Origin: an uncultured Clostridia bacterium
GTDB lineage: Bacteria; Bacillota; Clostridia; Oscillospirales; CAG-272
DNA length: 30,327 nucleotides
Direction: 5' to 3'
Assembly: GCA_947624945.1 (NCBI GenBank)
Contig: CANQMJ010000008.1
Location: 1 to 30,327, forward strand
The notes under the pieces were generated by a model, which was not told where the DNA came from, searched no databases, and saw only the letters and a list, made by a program, of their open reading frames with translations. The number at the start of each line of letters is the position of its first letter. Positions within the stretch are counted from its first letter, which is position 1. Positions 1 to 10,000 of this stretch are shown piece by piece. The translations under genes were made by a program, and so were the position numbers.

Positions 1-1
1 T

Positions 2-535
2 GCGTTCGGCGACAGGCATGGCGTCGAGGTCGTGGTGCAGAAGCAGCACATGTCGGAGCGCGAGCGGCAGTCGTTCATAGACGAGTTCACGGAGTCGCCA
101 AAGGTGACGAAGGTGGGCTTCTGCGTGCTCGGAGGCGTGTTCTCGGAGGGCGTCGACCTGCCCGGCGACAGGCTGTCGGGCGTCATCGTCGTCGGCGTCG
201 GCATGCCGCAGCTTTCGACGGAGCTGAATCTTTTGCGCGACTATTATGAGCGCATATGCGAGCGCGGTTTCGAGTTCGCGTACGTGTTTCCCGGCATGAA
301 CAAGGTCTTGCAGGCGGCGGGGCGCGTTATAAGAAGCGAGAGCGACCGCGGCGTCGTGCTGCTCGTGGACGACAGATTCGGCACGGCGCAGTATAGGGCA
401 TTGTTCCCGTCGCACTGGCAGAATTTGAGATATGTCGGCGACAGTCGCGCCGTCGCTCGCGTGCTCGATGACTTTTGGCGTGAAAAACAGTGCGCGGACG
501 AAAAAGTTTCCCAAGAAAAATCAAAAACTTTGTAA
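2..535 (+). CDS. DinG/Rad3-type ATP-dependent DNA helicase, C-terminal part (5' end outside window)
   Basis: The reading frame is open from the window edge, so only about the last 177 residues are present. Two late superfamily 2 helicase motifs of the XPD/Rad3/DinG type are visible: a motif V-like stretch (GGVFSEGVDLPGD) and a motif VI-like stretch (QAAGRVIRSESDRG) followed by VLLVDDRF. Proteins with this C-terminal HELICc2 domain are 5'-3' DNA helicases, often carrying an Fe-S cluster and acting in repair or replication fork maintenance. The nucleotide-binding half and any N-terminal nuclease domain lie upstream and cannot be judged. The C-terminus ends in a lysine-rich tail. No clear terminator follows; the asnS promoter begins about 20 bases later. 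Family assignment is confident, the exact subfamily is not. Confidence 0.85.
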   Translation, partial: AFGDRHGVEVVVQKQHMSERERQSFIDEFTESPKVTKVGFCVLGGVFSEGVDLPGDRLSGVIVVGVGMPQLSTELNLLRDYYERICERGFEFAYVFPGMNKVLQAAGRVIRSESDRGVVLLVDDRFGTAQYRALFPSHWQNLRYVGDSRAVARVLDDFWREKQCADEKVSQEKSKTL

Positions 536-555
536 ACTATTATGAATATTGGATA

Positions 556-584
556 TTGCAAACTCTGCAATACTATACTATAAT
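556..584 (+). promoter_or_regulatory. sigma-A promoter of asnS
   Basis: TTGCAA (556-561), a 17-base spacer and a perfect TATAAT (579-584). The start of asnS is about 68 bases downstream. A short inverted repeat (ATTGCA / TGCAAT) covers the -35 box and the start of the spacer; no regulator is inferred from it. Confidence 0.7.
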
Positions 585-652
585 ATACGCGATGCCCATG
601 TGAAAATGAAATTGCGGCGAGCGAAAAATGCAAAATCGCAAAAGGACAGTCT

Positions 653-2056
653 ATGGAAAGAAAAGATCTTACAACGATAAAACAGATATTCTCCGACCCC
701 GAAAAGTACGCGGGTCAGAAACTGCACGTCGCGGGATGGGCGCGCAAGCTGCGCGCGTCGAACGCGTTCGGATTTATCGAGCTCAACGACGGAACGTATT
801 TCACTAATTTACAGGTGGTGTTCGAGTCGTCGGTGCTCGGCAACTATGACGAGATTGCGCATCAGAACATAGGCTGCGCGCTGCATGTGCGCGGCGAGCT
901 CGTGATGACGCCCGACGCGAAGCAGCCGTTTGAAATACATGCGGAATCGGTGACGGTCGAGGGAACGTCGACGCCGGATTATCCGCTTCAGAACAAGCGT
1001 CATACAATGGAATATCTGCGTTCGGTCGCTCATCTGCGTCCGCGCACGAACACGTTCAACGCCGTGTTCCGCGTCAGAAGCGAGGCAGCGTATGCGATCC
1101 ACACGTTCTTCAATGAGCGCGGATTCGTGTACGTGCACACGCCTATCGTGACGTGCTCCGACTGCGAGGGCGCCGGCGAGATGTTCCGCATCACGACGCT
1201 CGACATGGAAAATCTGCCGCGCGGCGAGGATGGCAAGATAGATTATACGAAGGATTTCTTCGGCAAGCCGGCGAATCTGACCGTTTCGGGTCAGCTCAAC
1301 GTCGAGACGTTCGCTATGGCGTACTCGAACGTGTACACGTTCGGTCCGACGTTCCGCGCCGAAAATTCGAATACGACGCGTCACGCCGCCGAGTTCTGGA
1401 TGATAGAGCCCGAGATAGCGTTCGCCGACCTCGAGGACGATATGGAGCTCGCGGAGGCGATGATAAAGCACATAATCCGCCACGTCCTCAAAACGTGCCC
1501 CGCCGAGATGGAGTTCTTCGATAAATTCGTTGCTCCCGGCAAGCTCGAGCAGCTGCGCGCGCTCGTTGAGAGCGATTTCGGTCGCGTCACGTATACGGAG
1601 GCGGTCGAGCTGCTTTCGAAGTCGGGCGCGGAATTCAAGTATCCCGTGTTCTGGGGCATGGATATGCAGACGGAGCATGAGCGGTACCTGACCGAGCATA
1701 TATTCGGGAAGCCCGTGTTCGTCACCGATTATCCGAAGGAAATAAAGGCGTTCTACATGCGTCTGAACGACGACGGCAAGACCGTCGCGGCGTGCGACAT
1801 GCTCGTGCCCGGCGTCGGAGAGATGATAGGAGGCAGTCAGCGCGAGGAGCGTGCCGACTATCTTGCGGCGGCGATCGAGAGATGCGGTCTGCGTCCCGAG
1901 GATTACGACTGGTACATGCAGCTGCGCCGTTACGGCAGCGTCAAGCATGCGGGCTACGGTCTCGGCTTTGACAGACTGCTCATGTACATGACGGGAATGA
2001 GCAACATACGCGATACGGAGCCGTTCCCGAGAACGGTCGGCAACGCGGAGTTTTAA
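653..2056 (+). CDS. asnS: asparaginyl-tRNA synthetase
   Basis: Class IIb aminoacyl-tRNA synthetase that joins asparagine to tRNA-Asn in the cytoplasm. At 467 residues it has the usual bacterial AsnRS length. The N-terminal part (about residues 20-110) is the OB-fold anticodon-binding domain (LHVAGWARKLR, FIELNDGT). The catalytic core follows, with motif 2 around FRAENSNTTRHAAEFWMIEPE and motif 3 in GYGLGFDRLLMYMTGM, then the typical ending RDTEPFPRT. These C-terminal features fit AsnRS better than AspRS or LysRS. An ATG at 653 preceded by AAAGGACAG gives a good start. It has its own promoter and is followed after 30 bases by the aminotransferase gene in the same direction, so the two are probably co-transcribed; both belong to aspartate/asparagine metabolism. 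Confidence 0.97.
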   Translation: MERKDLTTIKQIFSDPEKYAGQKLHVAGWARKLRASNAFGFIELNDGTYFTNLQVVFESSVLGNYDEIAHQNIGCALHVRGELVMTPDAKQPFEIHAESVTVEGTSTPDYPLQNKRHTMEYLRSVAHLRPRTNTFNAVFRVRSEAAYAIHTFFNERGFVYVHTPIVTCSDCEGAGEMFRITTLDMENLPRGEDGKIDYTKDFFGKPANLTVSGQLNVETFAMAYSNVYTFGPTFRAENSNTTRHAAEFWMIEPEIAFADLEDDMELAEAMIKHIIRHVLKTCPAEMEFFDKFVAPGKLEQLRALVESDFGRVTYTEAVELLSKSGAEFKYPVFWGMDMQTEHERYLTEHIFGKPVFVTDYPKEIKAFYMRLNDDGKTVAACDMLVPGVGEMIGGSQREERADYLAAAIERCGLRPEDYDWYMQLRRYGSVKHAGYGLGFDRLLMYMTGMSNIRDTEPFPRTVGNAEF

Positions 2057-2086
2057 GTTTTGAAGTTTTGAAAAGAGGCGAACGTT

Positions 2087-3346
2087 TTGAACGTAAACGT
2101 AAATACAACGATTGACATAGACGCGCTTTGGCGCGAATATGAGGATATAAAAAGCCGCGGCTATGCGCTCGATTTGACGCGCGGCAAGCCGGGAAAGAGC
2201 CAGCTCGACATCTCGATGGGTATGCTCGACGTAGTCAAGAGCAGCGCGGACTGCATTTCCGAGGTCGGCGACTGCCGCAATTACGGCGTGCTCGACGGAA
2301 TACCGGAGGCAAAGCGTCTGTTCTCCGAGCTGCTGGACATCCCGGCGGAGAACATTCTCGTCGCGGGCAATTCGAGTCTTAACATCATGTACGACAGCAT
2401 AATCCGCGCGATGCAGTTCGGCGTATACGGCAGCGTGCGTCCGTGGGGACGCGAAAAGCATGTGAAGTTCTTGTGCCCCGTGCCGGGATATGACCGCCAT
2501 TTCGCGATATGCGAGTCGCTGGGGATCGAGATGATACCCGTTCCTATGACGGACGACGGCCCCGATATGGACATAGTGGAGGAGCTCGTCGGTTCCGATG
2601 CGGAGATAAAGGGCATTTGGTGCGTGCCGAAGTATTCGAATCCGAGCGGCATCACGTACAGCGACGAGGTCGTGCGCCGTTTCGCGGCGCTCGAACCGAA
2701 GGCGCCCGATTTCAGAATATACTGGGATAACGCGTACGCGGTGCATGATCTTTATCCGGACGACAAAACGGAGCTTCTCAACATCTTCACCGAGGCGAAA
2801 AAGCTCGGCAGACGGAACGAGAACATGATAATGTACTACGCGTCGACGTCGAAGATAACGTTCCCGGGCTCGGGAGTCGCTATTATGGCGGCGAGCGAGG
2901 ACAATCTGCGCCGTACGAAGGAGCTCATGTCGGTGCAGACGATAGGGTATGACAAGATAAATCAGATACGCCACGTCAAGTATTTCGGAAACGCGGACGG
3001 CATACTCCGCCACATGGAGGAGCATGCGGCGCTTCTGCGTCCCAAGTTTGAGATCGTGTGCGACACGCTCGAGCGCGAACTCGGCGGTCTCGGCATCGCG
3101 AGCTGGAGACGCCCGAAGGGCGGCTACTTCGTGAGCCTCGACGTTCTGCCCGGTCACGCGAAGAAGGTGTACGAGCTGTGCCGTTACGTCGGCGTCAAGC
3201 TGACGGAGGCGGGCGCTACATACCCGTACCACCACGACCCCGAGGACAAGAATCTGCGCATCGCGCCGTCGTTCCCCGAAAACGACGACTTGCAGACGGC
3301 GATGGACGTGCTCTGTCTGTGCGTCAAGCTGGCGTGCCTCGAGTGA
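2087..3346 (+). CDS. class Ic aspartate aminotransferase (PLP-dependent, fold type I)
   Basis: A 419-residue fold type I PLP enzyme of the atypical group Ic aspartate aminotransferases, which interconvert aspartate and oxaloacetate with glutamate/2-oxoglutarate. Visible features are the N-terminal LTRGKPGKSQLD motif, GVLDGIPEAK, the cofactor ring contact asparagine in KYSNPSG (about residue 185), the aspartate that binds the pyridine nitrogen in YWDNAY (about 214), and the Schiff-base lysine in STSKITFPGSG (about 256). PKGGYFVSL near the C-terminus is also typical. The start is TTG at 2087, placed 8 bases after AGAGG; no ATG lies at this position. It sits 30 bases after asnS, so asparagine charging and aspartate supply are likely expressed together. 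Substrate assignment rests on family resemblance. Confidence 0.88.
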   Translation: MNVNVNTTIDIDALWREYEDIKSRGYALDLTRGKPGKSQLDISMGMLDVVKSSADCISEVGDCRNYGVLDGIPEAKRLFSELLDIPAENILVAGNSSLNIMYDSIIRAMQFGVYGSVRPWGREKHVKFLCPVPGYDRHFAICESLGIEMIPVPMTDDGPDMDIVEELVGSDAEIKGIWCVPKYSNPSGITYSDEVVRRFAALEPKAPDFRIYWDNAYAVHDLYPDDKTELLNIFTEAKKLGRRNENMIMYYASTSKITFPGSGVAIMAASEDNLRRTKELMSVQTIGYDKINQIRHVKYFGNADGILRHMEEHAALLRPKFEIVCDTLERELGGLGIASWRRPKGGYFVSLDVLPGHAKKVYELCRYVGVKLTEAGATYPYHHDPEDKNLRIAPSFPENDDLQTAMDVLCLCVKLACLE

Positions 3347-3365
3347 GCGGACATCAATAAACGAT

Positions 3366-3413
3366 AAAACGCCCCGGTGTCGACCGCTTTTGCGGTCGGT
3401 GTCGGGACGTTTT
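3366..3413. terminator. bidirectional terminator between convergent genes
   Basis: Hairpin between the aminotransferase gene (+) and addA (-). The inner stem CGACCGC/GCGGTCG closes a TTTT loop. Below it are a 4x4 internal loop, CCCG/CGGG, and an outer AAAACG/CGTTTT stem that supplies a T tract on each strand. Confidence 0.75.
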
Positions 3414-3427
3414 GTATTTGGCGTGAG

Positions 3428-6400
3428 TTAATATATCTCGACCGTGCCGCCGAGCGCCATCGAGTACACGTACGTGTGCGCGGGCGGCTCGCCGAATATG
3501 CGTGTGAGCGCGGCACGGTAGTAGCCGAGCTGGCGCGAGTGGCGTTCGCGCAATACGCGCGCAGCCGCGTCGGGGTGCGAAAGCTCATACGGCGACAGAC
3601 GGTCGGTCTTGTAGTCGAGGAGCACGATGCCGCCCCTCTCGCGGAAAAAGCAGTCTATGACGCCCTGCACGAGCAGTTCTTCATCTTTGTAAAGCTCGCG
3701 GTCGTCGTCGATTTCGGTGAAGTCGGAGGCGGGAAGTCGGACGTTGAAGCGGCGCTCGCGCCACACCTCGTCCGACGATGAAATGCGTGCGTATATGTCG
3801 GAGCGGAAGAAGGCTTCGATCTCGTCCCACCGTATGCGGTCGAAGTCGGCAAGCGCGATGTAGCCGAGCGAGAGCAGCCGTTCACCCTCCGCTTTTGCGT
3901 CGCGGGCGGCGGCGTCAAAGTCGCAGAACTGCATATAGATGTGGGTCGCGGTGCCCGCGAGCGCGGACTCGTTCGGTCCCTCCGACGCGGACGGTTTCAC
4001 GGAAACGAGAGACACCGCGTCCTCGTCGGAGGTGTCGAGAATATCGGGGCGCAGACGCGACACCGACAGCTTTGCGGGCAGCGAGCCTATGCGCTCGTAC
4101 GGGTAGCGGTAGTCGAGGCGCTCGCGTATCAATTTGCGGTACTTGTTGACCTCGTCCTCGTCGGGGGTGTCGGCGTGAGACTGCGATTGTGCGCCGTCGA
4201 TGTCGTTATCGGCTTCGGCTGCGTTGACAACATCTTCTGCATCTTCTACATCTGATACATCTGCGTCGGCGCGTATCTCCACGTCGGCGGAGTCGTTTCC
4301 CGACGCGTACAGCGACGTGAGTATCCAGCCGAGCGCGGTCTTTTCCCTGCGCACCGTGTGGGCGGAGAAAAACTCCGCCTCCCGCTTTGCATCGGCGGCG
4401 GTCTTTTCGGGGTCGGCGACGGCGGCGGTGATGAACAGCCGCTCCTTCGCGCGCGTGAGCGCGACGTACAGGATGCGCATTTCCTCCGCCGTTCCCTCGT
4501 CGGCGACGGCGGCGGCGACGCCGCGTCTCGGAAGCGTGTCGATCATGACCGTCGAGGACGCGTTCGCGCGCAGCTTCATCGCCGCGCCCGCAGTCCGCGA
4601 CCACAAAACGGACGCTCTCACATCGCTTTCGTTTCGCGCGCTTCCGCAGCCCGCGACTATAACTACGGGAAATTCGAGCCCTTTCGACTGATGTATCGTC
4701 ATTATGCGCACCGTGCCGCCCTGCCCCGACGCGCGGACGGGACTGTTGACGCCGCCCTCGACGATGCTGTCGACGTAGGCGACGAAGCGGTGCAGTCCGC
4801 GGTAGCCGCCCGATTCAAAACCGCGCGCATAGTCGTAGAGCGCGGACAGGTTGTCGGCGCGAAGCTGCGGCGAGCCGGATGCGGCGTTGACGTTTGTCCA
4901 AAGAAGCGACTCGACGCCCGTTTCGTCGTAGATGAGGCGTATGACCTCGTCGGCGGTCATGGTGCGCGTGACCTCGCGCCAGCAGTTGATGGTCTTGTAT
5001 GCGTCGCGGCATTTGGCGCGCACCGCGTCAGTCATAAGCTCGCTTTCACCGCCGTCGTCGGTTTCGTTTGCGGCGGCTTTTATTTTATACCACAGCGGCT
5101 CGCCGTGCTCTCCGCACGACGAAAGACGCGAAAGATCGTCGAGGGAGAATCCGAACACGGGCGAACGCAGCGCGCCCGCCGTGTAAACGTCGTAGAGTGG
5201 GCTGTCGCATACGTGGAGAAGGCAGAGCACGAGCAGCACCTCGGGGCACTCGAAGAAGTTCGCCTGCGTGTCGTTTTGTACAGGTATGCCGCGCGTGCGC
5301 AGCGCGTCCGCGATGTCGCCGCCGCGGCTCTTTGCGGAGCGAAGAAGTATCGCTATATCGTCGGGACAATATCCGTCCGCGATGGCGGTTGCCGCAATAT
5401 CTGCGACGGCGGCGGCCTCGCCGTCGCGCCCTGTCACGATAACGCGCGGACGCGACGTTATGGCGGCGTCGGTTTTCGCGTGGCGCAGCTCGTCGCGCGC
5501 CTCATACGTCACGTTTCCGTGCGGCAGAAGCTGCCCGCAGACGTCGTTGACGAAGTCGACGACAGGCGCGTCGCAACGGAAATTTTCCTGCATGAATACG
5601 GTATCGAGCGTGCGGCGATGATGGTCGAATATCGTCGGGTCGGCGCCGCGAAATCCGTATATGGACTGTTTTACGTCGCCGACCATGAAGCGGCTGCCGT
5701 GCTCGCCGCGCGACAGGAGCGAGAATATCGCGTCCTGCACGGTGTTCACGTCCTGATACTCGTCTATGTATATCTCGTCGTAGTCGGCGGCGATCTCATC
5801 GCGCACGTCGGGGCGCAGGAGCAGATCGTACGCCATGTGCTCGAGATCGTCGTAGTCGACAAGTCCGCGCCGGCGCTTTTCCTCGCGGTAGCGGCGGTCA
5901 AAGTCCGAGAGCACGCGCACGATGCCGCGGCACACGGACGCTGTCGCGAATAGCGACGAGGCGAGCGTGTCTGCGTCGGCGGAGAAGTATTCGCGACGGA
6001 TGGCGGCGAGATATTTCTGCGCTTCCGTGCGTTTTGAGCAGTAAAACTCTATCTCGGGCGGCTTTTCGCCCTTTACGACGCCGAGCCTCGGCGACGAGTA
6101 CGCGTCTATCGCTGCGGCAGCGTCGCCGTAGACGCCTCCGTCGAGCGCCGCCTCGACGCGGCGCAGCGAGTCGAGCGACGCGGTAAACGACGGCAGATAC
6201 TTTTCCGCGTATTTGTCGTATGCGGCGATGTCGGCGCACGCGCGCTCCATTATCGCAGCATAATAGTGTACGCCGTCTTTGGCGGCGCGTTTTATGTATT
6301 TGCCCGCGTCGGAGTCGAGGAAGGTATCGGCGTCCGCATGTTCGAGCGCGTCGGCGCTGTCCTCTATCGCGTAAAACCGCCGCGTCAGACACGACGTTTT

Positions 6401-6946
6401 TTCGTACAGTGAAAGCAACGCATTCGTCATCGCCGCGTCGTCGCGGCTGCCCGCGATGTGATCGGCGAGCGCGACTATATCTGCGGCGGGGTCTGTACCG
6501 TCGCCGCTGTCGGACTCGTAGAATGTGTCGACGGTATCGTTCATGCATTCCTCGCGCAGCAGCTTCGCCTCGGCGTCGTCGGGTACGCGCAGCTTCGCGG
6601 GCAGTCCGCAGAGTTCGCTGTGACGGCGCAAAAGCGAGTAACAAAAGCTGTGTATCGTTCCTATCTCGGCCTCTCCGAGCCGCGCGCTTTGACGAAGGAG
6701 CCGCCTGTCTCCCGTCGTCTCGGCGCGCGAAAGCAGCGCGTCCGCGAGCTTTTTTTTCATGTCCGCCGCAGACGCACGTGAAAATGTTACGATAAGCAGC
6801 CGTCCGATGTCGACGCCCGCTTCGATGCGGCGCACGATGCGCTCCGTCAGCGCCGTCGTTTTGCCGGAGCCCGCCGCCGCCGAAACGAGCAGATCGTGAC
6901 CCGTCGTTGTGATCGCGTCAAGTTGTGATTTTGTAAAGTTCGGCAT
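3428..6946 (-). CDS. addA: ATP-dependent helicase/nuclease subunit A (AddA)
   Basis: UvrD-like superfamily 1A helicase fused to a RecB-type nuclease, 1172 residues (Bacillus AddA is slightly longer). With AddB it processes double-strand DNA ends to a 3' tail for RecA loading. Motifs in order: Walker A SAAAGSGKT (about 22-30), Walker B YIDEYQD, motif III GDVKQSIYGFRGADP, motif V MTIHQSKGLEFPVV and motif VI LYVALTRAKERLF. The C-terminal nuclease has GVIDCFF and LLDYKTDRL, whose aspartate is near residue 1111. An acidic, low-complexity stretch around residues 890-940 links the two halves. The start is ATG at 6946; no other start codon is in frame close upstream. It lacks an adjacent Shine-Dalgarno site and is preceded by a strong hairpin (see the feature at 6955-6998). 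addB is immediately upstream, as usual for this pair. Confidence 0.96.
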   Translation of the reverse strand: MPNFTKSQLDAITTTGHDLLVSAAAGSGKTTALTERIVRRIEAGVDIGRLLIVTFSRASAADMKKKLADALLSRAETTGDRRLLRQSARLGEAEIGTIHSFCYSLLRRHSELCGLPAKLRVPDDAEAKLLREECMNDTVDTFYESDSGDGTDPAADIVALADHIAGSRDDAAMTNALLSLYEKTSCLTRRFYAIEDSADALEHADADTFLDSDAGKYIKRAAKDGVHYYAAIMERACADIAAYDKYAEKYLPSFTASLDSLRRVEAALDGGVYGDAAAAIDAYSSPRLGVVKGEKPPEIEFYCSKRTEAQKYLAAIRREYFSADADTLASSLFATASVCRGIVRVLSDFDRRYREEKRRRGLVDYDDLEHMAYDLLLRPDVRDEIAADYDEIYIDEYQDVNTVQDAIFSLLSRGEHGSRFMVGDVKQSIYGFRGADPTIFDHHRRTLDTVFMQENFRCDAPVVDFVNDVCGQLLPHGNVTYEARDELRHAKTDAAITSRPRVIVTGRDGEAAAVADIAATAIADGYCPDDIAILLRSAKSRGGDIADALRTRGIPVQNDTQANFFECPEVLLVLCLLHVCDSPLYDVYTAGALRSPVFGFSLDDLSRLSSCGEHGEPLWYKIKAAANETDDGGESELMTDAVRAKCRDAYKTINCWREVTRTMTADEVIRLIYDETGVESLLWTNVNAASGSPQLRADNLSALYDYARGFESGGYRGLHRFVAYVDSIVEGGVNSPVRASGQGGTVRIMTIHQSKGLEFPVVIVAGCGSARNESDVRASVLWSRTAGAAMKLRANASSTVMIDTLPRRGVAAAVADEGTAEEMRILYVALTRAKERLFITAAVADPEKTAADAKREAEFFSAHTVRREKTALGWILTSLYASGNDSADVEIRADADVSDVEDAEDVVNAAEADNDIDGAQSQSHADTPDEDEVNKYRKLIRERLDYRYPYERIGSLPAKLSVSRLRPDILDTSDEDAVSLVSVKPSASEGPNESALAGTATHIYMQFCDFDAAARDAKAEGERLLSLGYIALADFDRIRWDEIEAFFRSDIYARISSSDEVWRERRFNVRLPASDFTEIDDDRELYKDEELLVQGVIDCFFRERGGIVLLDYKTDRLSPYELSHPDAAARVLRERHSRQLGYYRAALTRIFGEPPAHTYVYSMALGGTVEIY

Positions 6947-6954
6947 TTCGGTTT

Positions 6955-6998
6955 GCAGGAAAAGCGGAAATGATTCCGTTTCCCTGCACCCCCTTTTT
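6955..6998 (-). promoter_or_regulatory. Shine-Dalgarno plus hairpin ahead of the addA start
   Basis: In the addA sense strand, AAAAAGGGGG (6998-6989) is a strong ribosome site but lies 42 bases from the ATG. Between them is a hairpin (6987-6955) with arms GCAGGGAAACGGAA and TTCCGCTTTTCCTGC, loop TCAT, one bulged base and one G-U pair. Eight bases (AAACCGAA) then lead to ATG. If the hairpin folds, the effective spacing falls to about 9 bases. A second small hairpin (CGCTTT-ATAA-AAAGCG on the + strand) is at 7017-7032. Pairings are read directly; function is inferred. Confidence 0.5.
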
Positions 6999-7042
6999 GT
7001 GAAAACTTTGATCGACCGCTTTATAAAAAGCGTTTGAAGTCT

Positions 7043-10000
7043 CTATACTCTCCTGCACACCGCCTTCGAGCGGCAGTATTCGCACGCGTCGCCCGGTACG
7101 GCGGACGCGTCCCCCGACCGCGCCTCCGCGCATATGCGGCGCACGGTGTCCTCAAGGTCGCGGTAGATGGCGTCGAAGCCGTCGCCGTCGGCGAGCGATG
7201 ATATGCTGTCCGCGTACGGCGTGCCGTCCGACTTGAACCGCACTGGTATGTACTCGCCCGAAAGCGAGCTGTCCATCGCGCGCAGCACGTGCTCGTCGGC
7301 GAGCAGTATACCGCGCCGCGGCAGACGGCGCGAGCGCTCGTATGCGTCGTCCTCGTCGATGCCGACGCCTACGCCGCCTCCCGCGTCCGTGTCCGACGGG
7401 CGAACGCCGACGTAGAGAAATCCGGCGGGAACGAGGATGTCGCCTTTTTTGCCGCCGAGCGACTCGACACGGCTTTCGCCGTCGGCGCAAATAGTGTAGA
7501 GATAGAGCGGAAGCTGGAGGTTATGCCCCTCCTTTATGTCATTGGGGGAGAATGTCTTCTGCCCCGTCTTATAGTCGACGACGCGAATATAGAGATGCCC
7601 GTCCGCGTCGCGGTACGTGTCGACGCGGTCCGCGACGCCGCGCAGGTACGCGTACCCGCCGCCGTCGAGCCCTATTTTAAGCGGCGGCATCGAGCCCTCG
7701 CCCATGCCGAACGGAGCCTCGAACAGCACGGGACGGAACTTGCTCTGTGCAAATTCATCGCGGAACGTGCGCAGAAACACGAGCACGGAACGGCGCAGCC
7801 GCCGCCACAGCCCGCGCATGCGGGCGTTTTGACTGCCGCGCGGAAATAAAAGCGTCATGTAATCGGCAATTATACCGTCGGCAGAACGCTCGAGCTCGCC
7901 GTCGGTCACGTCCTCGCGCGTTATCATGCCCGAGGAGAATATCTTTTCAAGCACCGCATGTATCAATGTGCCGATGTTGGCGTAGTCTATGCGGGCGCGC
8001 GCCTGCTTTTGCAGTCCGAGCACGTAGGCGCAGTAAAAACCGAATCGGCATGTGACAAAGCTCTCGAGTCTCGACTGTGAAAACGAGATGCTGCCGCCGA
8101 ATATCGACTTCGCCGTCTCATCCGAGACGGCCTCATACGACGCGGATATCGGCGTCGACATGCCGTCTATGACGCGGCGCGCGGCGGGTATACCGTACAG
8201 TTCCGCGACTGCGGCGTCGCGCTCGGCGCCGTTTTTGATCCTCGTAAAGCCCGAAACGGCGCCGGAGGTTGAATATATGAGGTCGGCGCTCGTCACGCCG
8301 TTGAATTTTACGTGCTCCACGTTCGGGAATATGGCGCGCACGCGTTCGATGACGGTCGGGAGCGAGCCGTTTTCCTGCGTGCGGTACGTGAAGACGACGT
8401 TTTCGCCGAACGAGACGCACCGCGTGAGGTTGTAGAGCTCCATCGCGGACCTGTACTCGGCGCTTTCGCCGACGGTGACGCCGACGCCTTCGAGTGACAT
8501 ACGCTCCGATTCGGTGAAGAATCCGCCCGCACCGAACGCGGGAAGCTCGCCGTCCGCGCATCCCAAAATGATAACAAGGCGGCAGCCGCGTCCGCGCATG
8601 CCTATCGTGTCCGATATCTGCACCTCGTCGGTGCGCGACGGGATCGTGCCGACAGACAGCGTGTCGAGTACGAGACGCAGGCACGTGAAGTAGTCGGCGG
8701 CTTTTATCGGACCCGTTATGTTGCCGACGGCGTCGAGCGCGTCGGCGATGATGTCGGGCAGACGCTCGGCAGTGTCGTCTTTGGCGTTTGATGCGGCGCG
8801 TTCGAGAAACGCGCGCACGGCGTCGGTTTTGACTTTCGCGTCCGTGTCGTCGCCGAACGCGTCCGCGAGCTCCTCGAGCGGCTCCGCGACAGCTGTGCGC
8901 GATATATTGACGCGTCCGAGCATCTGTTTTCCGCGCTCGGTCCAGTCGACGGTGTAGCCGTCGGGGTTCATCGCCCACGCACCGCCGTCGGGGTCGCGGA
9001 AACGCCGCCCGCCTATGTTCCACGTCGTCATGTATAATACGATCTCGTCCTCGTCGTCGGGATCGAGCCCCGTAAGTCCCGTTTTTATGTATGCGACAAT
9101 ATCGTCGGCGCGCCAGCCGTATATTACGGTGCGCAGCGCGGCAAGTAGAGCGGAAGCGAGCTGCATTTTCTCGACCGGCGCGCGGTACGACATGTGATAC
9201 GATATCGAGTATGCGTCGAATACTCCGTCTATGATGCCGCGGTAGTTTTCGACCGACCCCGTGCATACGGCGATATCGCGAAAGCGCAGTCCGGCACGGA
9301 CGGCGGCGGATATCTTTATCGCCGCAGCCTCGGCTTCTCCGCGCCTCGACACGGCTTCTATTATCTCGACGCCGTCGGGGACGTCGTAGGTCAAATTCGT
9401 CATCCCGCGCCACAAAGCGTCAGTCAGAAGCGATACACAGCCGTCTTTTCGCTCGCCCGTATATTCGATCTCGAACGGCACACGGCAGCGTGCGGCGAGC
9501 GCGCGCAGACGCGAGCGCGTCTCGGCGATGCCGTCGAAGTCGTGGCGTTCGCCGACGTCGCGTCCGTCGCCGGGGATTGGGAATATGAGCGTCAGCGACT
9601 GCGCGCTTGTCATCTCCGCTATCATCGCGCTCTGCTGTGCGGTGAAACCCGAAAACGCGAACACAAACACGCGCGAATGCTCAAAGAAATCGGTGCCGCG
9701 CACGCGCTCGACCGCGTGCGTCAGCGCCTCGAGCCTGTCGTCATACGTATCGTGGAGCAGCTCGTCGTATGCTTCGTATATGTTTGCGATGTCGACGTAT
9801 TTTTTGACTCTTGACTCAGGCGCTCCCTCGCCCGACAGCTTTATCGCCGCGCGCATCATGTCCTCCGGCGTGACCATGCTCGATTTGAGCTCTTCGACGG
9901 CGGAGAGAAGCGACGGGACAGTGTCGGGCGTGACGGAGTTTTTGTAGTGAAGCAGATGCCCGGACACGGACGAAAATGCACGCCACATCGTCACCGTTTC

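Noticed and set aside
664..669. AGATCT sites in the host DNA as evidence against a BglII-type specificity
   Set aside because: Sites are expected if the methylase protects them, and the true recognition sequence is unknown, so their presence decides nothing.
809..3235. 808-codon open frame on the minus strand
   Set aside because: It lies entirely over asnS and the aminotransferase gene, both with clear family motifs. It is an antisense shadow of GC-rich codon use, arginine- and histidine-rich, with no recognisable domain.
4358..5953. 531-codon plus-strand open frame
   Set aside because: Antisense shadow of addA. Its composition is rich in Arg, Val and Ala, with no ribosome site and no domain.
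6918..7133. 71-codon minus-strand open frame between addB and addA
   Set aside because: It overlaps the end of addB in another frame, and its only plausible local start (GTG directly after the G run) has no spacing from the ribosome site.
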